Part shown: piece by piece, positions 39,853 through 54,000 of the stretch
How the letters are laid out: each line of letters opens with the position of its first letter
How positions within the stretch are numbered: position 1 is the stretch's first letter
Source of the DNA: Phoronis australis
Lineage: Eukaryota > Phoronida > Phoronidae
Assembly (NCBI GenBank): GCA_002633005.1
Contig: NMRA01000138.1
Location: 64,001 to 128,000 of the forward strand
Direction of reading: 5' to 3'
DNA length: 64,000 nucleotides
The notes under the pieces: generated by a model
Told to the model about the DNA's origin: nothing
What the model saw: only the letters and a program-made list of their open reading frames with translations
Database searches by the model: none
Made by a program: the position numbers and the translations under genes

Positions 39853-41244
39853 TCCATCATGTACAAAACACTGCATAATTCAAGCAATATTACCCTTGGT
39901 TAAATTCCCTGTCTGGAACAGACCTGAGCACCCCTCTACAAATAATAAATTAATACTTGCCTACAACTGCTTCTTGTTACAAAATGTTCCAGTAGAAAAA
40001 TATTCTCTATAACTCCATTGTTTCAGTCTTAAAAGGTAGTCTTAAGAAGATAAAGAAAACTGTCCATAATGCCAATACACAAATATTAAAAATACCATTA
40101 TAAATGGGACATTTCATAAAAGAATAATAACACCAAACAAAAACTTTGATTGAATCAGTGATTAACTCACATATAATCTATAATTACACATACAAGACAA
40201 AAATAATGCGACACAATATTGTTTCCTGGTCACCTCGGCTAATTCTGTTGATGGCAAAATTAACTGGTGATAACAGTAAATAGGTCAAAATTATAATTAC
40301 AGAATGGCTTAGCCACCATACTAACTTCCTTGTTAATTGCCCTTGGTTCAAGGTCACGAGGGAAGGCTATGCTAATGGTGAATTTGGCTTCTGTCTAGCC
40401 TCCATGACCGGAATTCTGGGTCATTTTGTCTGAATAATTTTGGCGTGTACTGTAGAAAGAAACTAAGTACATGTTAACTATGTCATCAATCATAGTTTTA
40501 ACGAGTATATTAGAACACCACTGTTGTACCAAAGTTTAATATTCTAATTCGTTTGACCATATCGATACCGAGAAAACATGCCATTCCAACCACTTGCTAT
40601 AGAAGGTTAGTTTTTGCCACGCACACAAGAGACAAGGTCTAGTTATTGCTAATGTCAAATGAGATGGAATAAAGTTTGCTCTGTTGAAACTCATAGCAGA
40701 AGCACTGAATGAACTCCACACAACCAACCAGGTACTTGTGCACACAATATATTTGTGTTCATCTGGCGATGAGACAGCAGACGGTCCACGTTACATCTAG
40801 ACTCCGTTGCCCAGTGTAATTGTGTACACATATTCTGATATTCCAGAGCTTGTCCAGATTAGACAGTGCAATATTTGTGGATAAATTTAAAAAAAAATGT
40901 TTAGAAACATGATTTAAAACAATTCACAAGGTCTGACCTGTTCAGATAAAGGAACATAAAAACATGCTACTCATCACAGCTATGTACACAGAATGCTGTT
41001 AACATTAGCACAAACAATCTTGTGTTGTTTGCTTGTTAGAAAATGACATTGGAAGTTAAAATTTGCATAGCTGACATTTCACATGATTAAAAAATTCAAA
41101 AATGCGTAAAACAAATATTACAAGTTCACAATCTAACCAAAATGGCACATAAATCAGACTTTCTGTTAGTCTTATGTTTCACACTATTCACCGAACTGAT
41201 ACCTGCAACCACAGGTTAACGTTACTTTTCATAGAAATCCACTT

Positions 41245-42004
41245 TCAGAAGTTTCTTTTGTATCTATTACCAGAGGATTGATATGAGTTTGATGAAGGCA
41301 CAGTTCTGCTATTGTATGTGGAGCGACTAGCTTCATTAATAGTACGCCGACTTTGAGCAAGGACCTCTTGAGCGTAGGACATATAGGATGAACCAGATTT
41401 GCCTGCGGAATATGAAGTAGGACGACTATAAGTGGGCACCCCATAGGAGCTGGGAGTGACTGAAGAAGATTTCCCAACTGAAGAGTACAAACGAGATGGT
41501 GACCCTGACCGAGAATACTGAGACGATAACGAGGAGTAGCTTGATGACAATCGTGTTGGTGATGATGACCGAACAGGTGACAATGATCGAACAGGAGACG
41601 ACGTTCTTAGAGACGGCGTTGCCCTAACTGGCGATGATGTACGTAAATGAGAGGAACTTCTCACTGACGAATAACTACTGGTACTCCTAATGGAGGAGAT
41701 ACTCCTGTAATCCTGCACTGCACTTGAAGCGCCATGCCTTGAAGGTGAGCTGCTATGGGAAGAGTATCTCGATGGTGATTCGCTTTGATAACCGCAAACA
41801 CTCGATCTGGGCTGGGCATAACTTGAAGTATACGAGTTCAGGTTATCAGTAGCCGACCTGGACGTGTAGTTGGTGTCATGGCTGCCGACACTGACATTCA
41901 CACTACTTGCACTCGGTGTCGATGTCTTGAGTGGCCCATGGATGGCTGAAGGTAGGGCACTATCACTTGAAGACCTGTCTTGTTCTGGAGAAACTGGCAG
42001 CCAC
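41245..42004 (-). CDS. Giant gene, terminal coding exon: Ser/Arg-rich tail
   Basis: This exon encodes 253 codons including the stop. The tail is dominated by Ser, Tyr, Arg and Pro, with tandem RTSSPVR, RSLSPVR and RSSSPTR units, which are typical substrates for proline-directed kinases. Such basic Ser-Pro tails often bind microtubules when unphosphorylated; that role is an inference here. The last residues are GNRYKRNF. Confidence 0.85.
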
Positions 42005-45000
42005 CTGCAAAAATGGATGAGCATAACATAAGCATTTAGAGCTACATTTAACAAAAGCTTTAGTGGTCTGCTCGTAACCTTGGTGAGTATAAAATTGGGG
42101 AAAAGACTGTAAAAGTAGTCTATGCTGGAAAACTTCGATATACAAGGTAAAACTAAATGGACAAAATGAGTTCATCAACAAGATGGGTGGCTGTGAGGAT
42201 GTCTTTTCTTCCTGTAAATAGAATTAGACGTCATGACAGAGAACAAGTAGATTGTCCAAATACTTTAGGCGAATACTGTAATGCGGTTAAGTTACAACTG
42301 AACTAAAGGGTCTGTTTCATAAAAAGTGAGTCAAGACTTAAGTGACAAACTTAAGTCACTTGGCCCTATGCTGCACACAACTATTTCAAGAAATAAATTA
42401 TATCTCAGTCTCCGAGAATAAACATATTACTGAGATAATTTATGTTAATTCCTTCTAGAATCCTATCCACTCATAATTACAAGGGGAAACTTTGTCCAAC
42501 AATTACCAAGTGGGAGCATAAGACCACAAATTTCTGTCTTTAAGTCTAACCTCACTTTCATGAAACAAACAACATGGCAAAATCAAAAGCTGGTGTAAAA
42601 ATTTGTTGGATAAAACCAAGACAACATAGTATCATCTAACTTCATAAATGCTTACTGACAAATCCTATTAACCGCAGTAGATTTATTTATTTATTTATTT
42701 ATTAATGTAATGTTTACAATGAGGGTAGCCCCATCAATTCACACTGCTTTTCATGGGGCCCTCAGGATTGTAAATGTTATAACTGAAAGTGAAAAATAAT
42801 AGTATATACAAAACATTTTTTCAGAATCTTAAAGCCTCCCTTGAATGTTTTTTGTAAATGTTTCGGACTACCCAGATATCCCCAGCAACAGAACGCACAA
42901 TTTTATAACTCAAACATTCTTTTTTAATCACTTAAATGTAGGCTGTGAAAATGGTAAATGAAGTAACCATTTCTCGCTATAACGAGATACCATGAAAACA
43001 CAGAACAAAGAAAACCCCCAAATGTAGTTGTATTGGACAAGGTTCTGAAAAAGACATCATAAAAGGATTGTCATGGTAACACCACTAATTACTTTTGGCA
43101 ATTGAAGGCATTTTTGTGCTCAGTGATGCTCAAAACATATTGTAATGACCACATTCATGTAAGAAATACTTAAAGTTTGGCTTTAACTAATCTGCACAGG
43201 GTTTATTTAACCATCTTTTGGATATCGTGTGTCACAGAGTATTAAAAATACGACTACTCTATCGTAGATTTACACTGACAATATCCACCCGATTATGTAA
43301 TTTTCACCCACAATTTTTACACTCAATTTATTTACAGAACACTTACTTTCCAGTTCCATAGTCATTGACATCAGTCACAGCAGGCTCAGTTTTCACAGAC
43401 TCTTGTCTCAATCGTTCAATTTCATTGTCGATGTCCTGAAAGACGATAATACCCAGAATGGTAAGCAAATCTTTTGAGTAGGAGATATCAAATGTTCATA
43501 CCTTATTTCCTCAACTATAGAGAATATCAAACTCAAACAAGCTCAGAAGCAAGTTTTGTTAACTTGATTATCACCAGAATCTTAAAACACAACAACTGAA
43601 ATGAAATTCATAGCCTCAATATGACCAGCTTCATATAGTCCAAACAGAACGGAAACAATACATTGTAATTCAGACAATACAAAGGCAGATATTTTCAACA
43701 TACAAAACCACTATCACCACTTAGATTCCTTCACTTTTTTGCAAATTTAAGGTGCACAGAATTCTTCACAGAACAAACTGCAAAAATTTCAAAATAATAT
43801 GAAGTGTTTGTAACGTATCAAGGTTTGTTACCATTACCAGTTTGTCAGATAAAAATTAACCCCGACTATATTTACCTGTTCAAGATCTCTGCTGTCCCTG
43901 AGACTGCTGCTGTCACTATCTTTCAAAATGCTGTGGTAAGTTGTCAACCTTTCATGTAGTTGACTGCGTCTGTAACAAGACAGTGTTAAATGATAGTTTG
44001 TGAATGAAAGGCCACACTGCAAGATTTGAGACATGAATACAAAAATGCTGACATGGCAGTATTAGCATTCAACCTGGTAATTTTGTCTATATACTCACGA
44101 ATTTTCAAATACTTTTAAAAATAAATTAAAAACAGGTTGCCTACTGCCAAGGTACAGAATGGTGCCCATCGACTCTCTTACTACCAGTGTTTGTCCGACT
44201 GTCTCTGGCCTGGCAAAGAATGGTTACTTGAATTCCATACTATACACATTATCAAACTTGAGTAAAAGGTATCCAGAAGTCCATAATTCTATTTTACCTT
44301 TGTGCAGCTCTGGCTTTTATGCTCCTCAGAGTATCCAAAGGTGACCTTTGACCTAAGTATTCCTTGGCTCTCTCAATCTCCCTATGGCTCCACTCTGAAG
44401 TTTGACGAGCTTCCATTAGTATCTGACGAGGCTCATCATCCAGAGATTCTGTAGAAAATGAATCAAAATAAATACAGAGCTATATTACTTTACAGGTTGT
44501 ACCTGACAAAAATATGCAATGTTTCAGCTATTAACTTGCAAGCACAGATATCGCTTATGTCATACAACTGCAGACATGTCCTAGAGAAATGTCTAACACA
44601 TCATATAAAAAGGCCCTGAAATGTATTCTGGACAAAAACAAAATTATTTTTTACCAAGAACATGCTGTACGTGACTTTAAATTCACATTTTCACTCTAAG
44701 TCTCTTATATGTGCAATAATTCGTTAAACCATATCACATCTGTTACACACTGAGAACTACAAGACACCCATTATAGTGCAGTGAACAAAATAGTGCAGCT
44801 ATTCTATTTGCTTATCACAGAACACACAGTGATGCTAATTAATAAACAAAAAGGTAAACAAAACCACAACACACCTGTGGTACTACCTGCATCTGATGAC
44901 CGTCGTGTATTCTCTGTTGCGTCATGGTGGACTCTTAAGTTGGTGAAGTTGAGAGATGGAACATCACGTGGCGCCCTCTGTGGTGTAGACACTGAGCCAC

Positions 45001-48000
45001 TGGAACCAGAGTCATTTTTGTTACCACTGCCAGATGGTGGTGGACTCTGACTATACAGTTCATATGAAGGGGATTTGTATTTTTTAAACGCACCAGATGG
45101 ATTGGAACTCGGAGGTGAAAGTCCAGCAGATGATTCATCAAATGCTACAAGATCCCGTCTCAGATTGATCAAGTACTCATTATGTTGCCTTGGAGTCATA
45201 TTTCCACCAGGAGACACAGACACAGAATGACTGGATGGGGGTGTTAAACTATCTTTAGGGGATTTAGCAGGACTTGCTGTTGGAGGTCGTGAAGAACTAA
45301 TACTGCTGCCAGGTCGTTGAGGACTGACACGTTCAAAAGACGTGTTTTCACGCTCCCGTTCCATCTTGAAAATTTCAATTTCAGCCTTGTGCTTGAGCTT
45401 GGCCATCTCCTTCTTAACACGACTTCGAGATTCCCTGGCATGAAACTTCATCTTTTCCTTTTCCAACACTTGAATTCTGAAGTCAAGATCCTGCTTTGAC
45501 ATCTCAAGTTGCGTTCGATACTTTTCGAGATATTCTTTCGTAATGCGAGTCAAATCTTCAGACTGTTCATCGATGGAATGCAGTCTCTGGCTCCTGTTGA
45601 CATGTGCACTCACCTCTGATTCCCATGGTTGATCCAGAGTTTGTAACAGTGTATCAGTCTGACCAAAAGCATAATTCAGATGTGCCTCCGTCAGCTCAAT
45701 CCACACTTTAGAAGGCAGGTATTCCAACCCAAGCAGTTCCACAACATGAAGCCTTTCCTTTTGTAGTCGCTCAAGCTCAGCCGTTATTTCGGAGTCTCCA
45801 TTATTGCATCCATCTGCCTGTCCCACTTTTGGCGACAAAGACAGCTCCAGATCAGTCTGTGTACTGCCATCAGCAGCATCAGAAGATCCTGCTTGAGTAG
45901 TCTGAGTACACATACTAAGATGGCTGCTGTTGGAAATGAGGTCAACAGCGTCTTCATGGAAAGACGTTGCTCTTCTGGTATCTCCTTGCCCAGTCGATGA
46001 GACGGCAGAAAGCTGATCAGAATAAAGGTCAAAATGGGGAATGTCTTCATCTGGTTGACAGCTACTTAACTCATGCGGATGTGGAGATGCATCAATCTGA
46101 GACAGTTCCAAACTAATATCTGCCAAATGTACCGGGGAACAGCTACTGGTGTCAGTCAACGGAGACGATTCCAACCCATTGCTTTTCACACCATACAAAT
46201 CTGGGGATCTTTCTTCTCTGCCAGCAGTAGAATCTACATGTGACGAATGAATACTTGCTGAAGAATCCGCCACAACAGATGACATAATGTTTCTGTTTGT
46301 TCCAGCTGAAACAGTTTCTGAGGGTGGAGCACCACTAACCAGCAACGGTGATGATGTCACAACAAACTCATAAGGCGGCATCTGAGAGGCAGGAGCATTA
46401 TCGTTCACATGGTGATCATAATGTTCCGAAGACAGTTCTGGCAACGAGCGGACATTGTTCAACCACTGCCGCCATGAAGAACGACCTCGAGATCTCTGGA
46501 GGAGAGCCATCATGCGATCATGTTCATCTCGGAGACCACTCAGATCAGGAGGTGTAATGTCATACAATGAATGGTCAATATGGACTGGTGATGGCGTGTG
46601 TTTCACCTCTGGGCTGAAACTGCTGGCATCATCTACTGACATCAATGATGTACCTGTCTGCATTCCTGTAGTGGTTTGCTCCTCTGGTGATGGAGCAAGG
46701 CACCACAAGGATTCTCCTGTTTGCATTGCTGAGCTCATCAATGTTTGTACAGGCTGTTCCACACTCAAATTCCACAATGACTCTCCAGTCTGACAGCCAA
46801 AAGTTGTTGTTGGTGATACAGGCTTGTCTTCAACATCGGCTAAATTCCAAAGAGATTCAGAAGTCTGACAGCCAAAGGTAACTGAATCATTTTCTTGTGG
46901 TTCCTCAACAAGTGACCACAACGAAGATCCTGTTTGTAATCCAATGTTTAAATTGTTAATCTCCTGTGAAATACTGCATAATGGCACAGTAGTTTGGTCC
47001 AAATGCAATCCAGGTATTTCCTCGTGCTCAATGACGTCACCAGTCTGAGTACAGATTTCATTGGCAGAAGTTAGACTAGACGGTGCCTCCAGTTGATAAG
47101 TCCTGTTCACCTCAGGCACATGTGCAGAATCAGCTTGCATGGACTTCTCAGAGTCAGTCTGTGTAGCCACATCAGCACATGTCTGAGTGCAAGCATCAAA
47201 CTGTTTGACCACTGATAGCGCTTTGTTCCACATCGTGGTGGTGGTGGTGACAGCCATGTCCAGCAGCTCACTGTCAACACTATCAGCATCATCCAATAGC
47301 CTCTCAGGGGATACCGATGTCCTGGCATCAGCAACTTGAGGTTGTCTTAATCGATAAGTTATTGTAGATGACGGCTCAGTTTCCTTCAAAACGCCTCTCC
47401 CCACCTCAACAATATGGCCTATTTGATGTTGCATGCTTCTAGCACGTGGTGACAGTATATCACTGTCATCATCAACTGGTGCTTCATTCTCATGTTCCGT
47501 ATCTTTGAGTGGTTCTGCACAGAACAGTGAGTCTTCAACAACCATTTCAAGGTGTGCTGGTTCTGATAATTCCACATCATCCCTATTAACAACCTCAAAG
47601 TATGCTGTTGCATCATGAGACGTTATCAAAGGCATCACATTGTCCTTAAGACCATTCCTACCTTCTGGGACAGGATCTGAAACTACAAGATCATGCTGAC
47701 TAGCACACAGTGAAAGGTCATGTTTGCTTTGGTCATCAACAAGTGTTTCATTTGTACGGTTAACTGTCTCTTTATGTGGCTCTTCACGGAACAGAGGATC
47801 GGTAGTGTTGACCTCAGGAGGTGATGACACACTCTCCGTTGTTTCTGTTGTTTCTGTAACCAGTGTTTGTTCAACACCGATTGTGTCTGTTCGCACAGGT
47901 TCTGAGTAAACACAAAAACCGCCAGTATCAGCTTCACCATCAGCAGTGCACTCCCAATAAAAGTGTTCCGTCACAAGACCATGCTCCTGCATATGGCGCC

Positions 48001-51000
48001 TGGTAACTTCCTCCCCATATGCGGCTCGATAGTCTTTGGTCTGAATGTCACCACTTAGATAGTAGACCTCATCACCATCATTATTAGATGTTGATATATT
48101 GAAGTTGATACACTGACCTTCAACTTCATCTTCATCAGTCTGGCTGTGGTACTTAACATCGTTTTCCTTGTTTTCTGGTACTTGGTCATCATATCCACCA
48201 TCCAAGGATACTCCATCCACAAGTGGAAATGTTACAGAAGAAAAGTCCATCTCTGTTGACAAGGTAGAATATTCCACTTTCTCAGCCTGATCAGCATTAC
48301 AAATCATTGGAGAGGCACCACAACCTTGATCCATGTTGTGTTTCCTGAGATTTTGAATCTGTATTGAATCAACAATTTTAGATGGACTAAGTTCACTTTC
48401 TGGGTCAATCACGATTGTTGCTGTATTAGTACGTTGCATATCAAGTTCTGAAACACTTTGATCATCATACGAGACACCATCTTTATCCTCAACAGTCTCA
48501 TACAGCGGCTCGGAGCTTGTTGTCAGCGAGCCTTCGACCAGAGGACCTGGTCGTGTAGCTGCAACAGACACAGCAACTGCAGGCTGAGAAGTGTCTATGT
48601 CAGCAGTCACTGACCATGGGAAGGATCGACTAATTATCGAATATGAGGGAACCAAAGTGATTTCACTCACGGAGAAGTCTGCAGTGGGATCCACCGTGGT
48701 ATCAAGCTCTCCATCCACAGATGAAACGAACTCTTCATCAGCTGTGTGACCGTGGTGTCCAGTTTCTGTGATGGGTTTTTGGCCACCAATTGGTTCAACA
48801 GCAATGTCACCAAGTTGTTGGAATTCTTTAACTTCACTGATATCAGACACAGTTTTCCCAGTTTCACCCTCTTGTGATGTCACAAATTCAACTTCAGCTG
48901 CAGTTTGTTCACTACCAGAATCATCAGCAATGTGAGTAGAATGTTGTAATTCTTGTTTCCTTTCACTTATGTCAGGCACAGTAGATTCAGGTTCTATTTC
49001 ATCTGATGTCACTGGTTCATCACAAGTAACGGTTCCTTGATGATCCCCATTACTGATGATGCTTTCTAACCTACCGCCAATGTTACCGAGATGCGATTGT
49101 AATTCTTCGTAAACTTCATCAGTATAACGTACAGTGGACTTAAGCCGGCCCTCTTCTGATGTTATATGTTCACTGGTGACATTTGGTCCACTACTAGAGT
49201 CATTGGCAACATCAGTAGAATATTGTAAATTTCTATTCACTTCACTGGTATTTGACACAGCAGACTCAGATTGGACCCCTGCTAATGTCACATGTTTACT
49301 GTCTGCGCTACAGATGCTACATGTATCACTAAGGTCGTCTAGTCCACTTCCTGTATCACTGGCACTGTCCGTTAGTTGTAGAACATCAGTATTAATGTCA
49401 CATATATAAGGCACGTCACCATGACGTACAACAGGAGTCACTGAATCAGTTAAGACGTTCTGCTTCTCAAGTGAGACATCAGCTGCATACCCTAGTTGTT
49501 GGGGACTATCTATCAGATTCAGTAGTGGTGGAATAATAATAGGTCTGTCCCCAGTACCTTGATGAGATTCCCTGAAACAAAATGGAGTGGATTAATTCAT
49601 GAAATTGGTGCAAACTACAGAAAAGAACAAACAATTTCAGAACAAATCCAAGACGGCAGAAATTTTAAAAACTTAAACTTAACCCAATGCTATATTTCCT
49701 TCCATACCTCAAAAAAAACTTTGACAGTGATCCTCATACTTCATTTACACTATTTTACCATTGCCAAATTATCATTGACATTAGATAATGACCAGGGTCA
49801 TGACCACTGAACTTCACTTGGGACTCAACTTGAAAATTGCAAGTTTACTTGAAGCAACCACACAATTGGTCAATTTTTGAAAAACCTCAGTAAAACCTGG
49901 TGGTCTGGGTTCAGGTAAGTTGCTCCAAATCAGTCTTCAGATAGAGTATGGCACAGAAATATTAAATCTTGTAACTATTTTTCTGAATCTCTGATGAAGT
50001 AAATAATATCAATCTCCAAGCAGCCAACTACCATGAAATCCTCTCACAGTACAAACCTCAACTCACAATATTATTAAAATCAGAGCAATATAAAGTATGT
50101 GTACTGGAACCTGAATAGGCATCTGACAGAGAGACTACTCTATTATAACCATGTAGCTGTGGCATTTGACCCATAAAAGCACACACTGGATGTTGAATGA
50201 ACAAATAAAAAATGCCCCAAGGCAGTATTGTAATGATAAGGTAAAGTAGAGTCTACAGGATAACTAGAAACTAAACCATTGATGTCTGAGTACATATCAA
50301 CGGATCAACGATTGTCACCATATCAAATGATAAGTTATGCATAAAACTAACACAAACTATGTACAATGTTTAATTCTCAAATAAGAAGAAAAAGTCAATA
50401 TCAATGAACTAAGCTGTCAAAAAAAAATCATTTGTTAAACATTTTTGGTGTTCAAGGGGCATAGGATGCATTTTCAAGGTGAACTAATATAGCTTGAGCA
50501 CAATGAATAAAACAGAACAGGCTCATTAACTATACCAATAATCATTGTGAAATGAGAGTACTGTTCCCTTAAATTGTAAACCTATCATATCTTCTCTAAC
50601 AGTACTTAAACAACTTAAGTGAAGAAGTGAAGATAAGAGTGAGAACAGTAGTAAAATTAAACATTTACTGTTAAATTTTCAACAATTTCCAACAAAAACA
50701 ATTGTGGGTAATTTTCCATTTTTCAAAAGCTCACTACATTCATATTAAAAATGTTCAAAGTTTAATCATTTATTGTGGATGACAGCTGTACAATGGTTGC
50801 ACTTGGTTCACTTCCCAGTTCTGCTGGGTCAATCGGATAAGACATCTGATTCGTTCTCAATGACAATTGCCAACTTACAGACCTATCAGATGTCTTTTCC
50901 GGTTGACCTGGCAGAACAAGAAAGTGAGTGGAGTGCAGCCAATATTAACTATGCAAATAATGAAATACAGTTTTCTTCTTTTTATTTTTGTTGAACTTTT

Positions 51001-54000
51001 TGATAAAAAATCACTGTTCAGCCTTAGTATGTTCTAACTTGGAAATAATTGTATGATAAAATCTGTTGGACATGAAAAAGATGTACTGGTCTGCATTAGA
51101 AGAGAAGCATGTGACCTCATGGCCATTTATTAGCGATTATCTTGAATTATGTGATAGAATGCGGCCACAAATGCACATAATTCCTTTTAATTTTTATCGA
51201 AGGTAATGAATATTTTTTGTACGCAACACATTAATTATGTCAAAGCTTGCAATGTTATTTATAGAAACCATCATGACCGAACGACGAAAGAAAAGGACCC
51301 CATTCACACTTAATGACTAATAGCAACTCTTGTTTACAAGTGAACAAAACAACATTCTTAGTTTTCTTACTTAGGTTATGAAACTGTTAAGTCATGAAAC
51401 TGTTAAGTCGTGAAACTGTTAACTTACGAAAGTGTAAAGTTGTGAAACTGATTCAATTTCAACAGTATTAAAAATCTTACCCGTCACAAAATGAATAGGT
51501 ATTCCTGGCATTCATCTCATCAACAGACGCAGATACAACTGCCGGCATGCTTGATTGTCGCTCATCCATTGATGTTCCTACTTCACTTGCAGCAGTCAAA
51601 GCTTGAAGGTTATCTACCTCACCAACAGGTGGTGCATTGAGATCACCAACCATTACAGGACCAGAGGAATGTCTGATGCGCTCACTTGCATCCTCCGCAG
51701 AAGAGGATGACTCAGTCGGCGCCGAAGCTACCTTTTCACTTGAGGCAGCTTTACTTTGAATATAATCCATCTCACCACCAGAGGAGGCACATAGACCTCT
51801 GACATTCACGGCATTAGTTGAGCAACTGATGTCATCATCTACGTCTTGAAAATGGCTTGTTGGTCGTAAATCAGTCACTTGTGCTGGGGCTGAAACATGT
51901 CTCACATGGTCACGTTTCTCTTCAGCAGATGCAGTTTGGGACTGGCAATCATCGAGACTGTCATTTGATCGATTCATGAACACAAAAGTTATGCTGTCAC
52001 TAGAGACCCCTTGGCTGACAGTTTGATACTCATCCCCATGTTGAATGCAGTCAGCCGAGTATGACTTGAACAGGCAAAGGTTGGGGAAGTCCTCCACAAA
52101 CTGGACGTCGGATGTTGAAGCATATTTTGTAAGAGTGTCATTGCGTAGGGAATAGGCATAATGACTAGGGCCATCTTTGCCAATAACCACAACTGAGCGA
52201 GGGGACATTTTGCGTAGACCTTGCTCATCAAGTCTCAGTTCATGCACTTGAGGATTGATCTTGGCAACATCTGAAGAACCAACTTGGAGCTCGGCAGTAC
52301 TGTTCAGATTGCTTACTGTTGTTGACAACACATCACTCGAATTATCACCAGGCTGAGATTGGTGGTGCTTGGCTACCAGGACATCATCCTTGCCAAGTTG
52401 CTCGTCTGTTTTCTTATAACGAGGTGTGGTTGACAAACCTGGCAGGTCATCAAAGGACGGTATCAAGTCCTGGTATCTTTCATCACGTTCTATACTACCA
52501 AGTCTGAGAGAAGAAACTTCTTCCTCATCATTTTGCTCAGGGTTGTCTTCACAGAAATTGGAAGAAATGCTCAATGGAAGTTTATTGCAATCAGTAGCTA
52601 TCTTCAGAGAATCATGTTGTTGCTTTACAGTGATAGTAAAGTCAAGGTCTTCATTTTCAGCACGGTTCAAGACACACTCATGATCAGTCTTTGGCACATG
52701 TTTTGTTGATGTTCTAGTGTTTTCAAGTTCCTCAGGAATTTCATGAGACTTGATATCTACATGCTGGACTGGACTATCTGGTCTATCGTACACATTGCCT
52801 GAATCATTCATAGGTTTGAGCTTAAGGTCTGCATCAAGCTGAACAGACTCAAGAAGATTCCGATCCAAACTTCTCCCTCGATTTAGCCTGTCCATTATCT
52901 TGCGTCTTTCAGGTCCAAGTATGTTTGTGGGTGGACCATGGGAGCTTCCTCTAGGTGGAGGGGACATGCCTTTAGCCTCATAATACTTGCTGGACCTTGG
53001 AGAAACAGTTGTGGATTCAACATCTGTGAAATCAGATCCAATTGCCGAGTCACTTGTGCTCTTTTGAACTTTCTCATTCACCCTAGCAATGTGCCTCTCC
53101 AGGTCCTTCTTCAGCATCTCTACAACATGCTGATGGCTTGCTCTTCTGTCTTCTTTTTCTTCTTCAATGGTTGAATCAGTTCGCACTGATGCTTCCTCCG
53201 GAGACATAACAGCTTTGCTGGACAAAGTAGCATTACATACATTCTGTTTAATGACAGGAACAGGAACATTTTCAGACCTGGCAATCTTCTGCAGATCTTC
53301 AATCAACACATCAATGTTTTCCTTTTTCTTTTGCTCACTGCTCTCAAAGCTGTAACTTTGAGGTGGAGAGCAGACTTTATCTTCTCTAGTTCCCAATGGC
53401 TGAGTGCTCTGTTGGTTCAGCTCAAGTAATCTTGGAGATACAACATTATCTTTACTGGCTGCAGACAAAGCAAGAAGTGGTTGTTCACTCTCTAGTTTAT
53501 CTTCTATTGTATTGCCATTCAGACTGGCATTACTGGCTTTTAATTCTTCCATTGCTAAGTCAAACTGCTGCTTGACAACTTGATGTTCTCGCTCCATTTG
53601 TTCAAGCATTTCTGGTATATCATTCCCTCTTCGGTCGGCAGTTTGTGGGAAGTTGATACTGTCCAGCAAAGGAGCAGAGTGTCGTTTGGCAGACAAACCC
53701 CCATACTGTTCAGCAGATCTTTTTTCCAACTCCATTTGAAGATCTTGTGTATCAAGAAGGTTGTCACTATTGCCTGACAAATTCAATGACTGAGAGCTGC
53801 AATTATTTAAACTGCAAAACTCCAAATCTTTTTCGAACAAGGCTTCTTCACTTTTCACTTGATCAAGCTGGGCTCTTAAGAGGCTTTGTGCTCTGCCTAA
53901 TCTGCCTGGAGATGGCTGTGGAAGTGAGCCTGACAAGTTCTGCAAGGTTGATGGGTTCTTTGCAACAGCCAGTATGTGAGTTGATGGTAATTCTAAATGC

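Larger units (their letters stand above)
39329..41244. other. Convergent 3' region of the P450 and the giant gene
   Basis: No coding exon is seen. The interval should hold the P450 3' UTR from the left and the giant-gene 3' UTR from the right. The sequence is AT-rich around 39.8-40.3 kb. Confidence 0.55.

Noticed and set aside
41229-41477. Minus-strand frames overlapping the terminal exon of the giant gene
   Set aside because: They are out-of-frame shadows of a coding exon whose phase agrees with all neighbours. The same holds for the many short frames on both strands under 44.8-49.6 kb and 51.5-59.7 kb.
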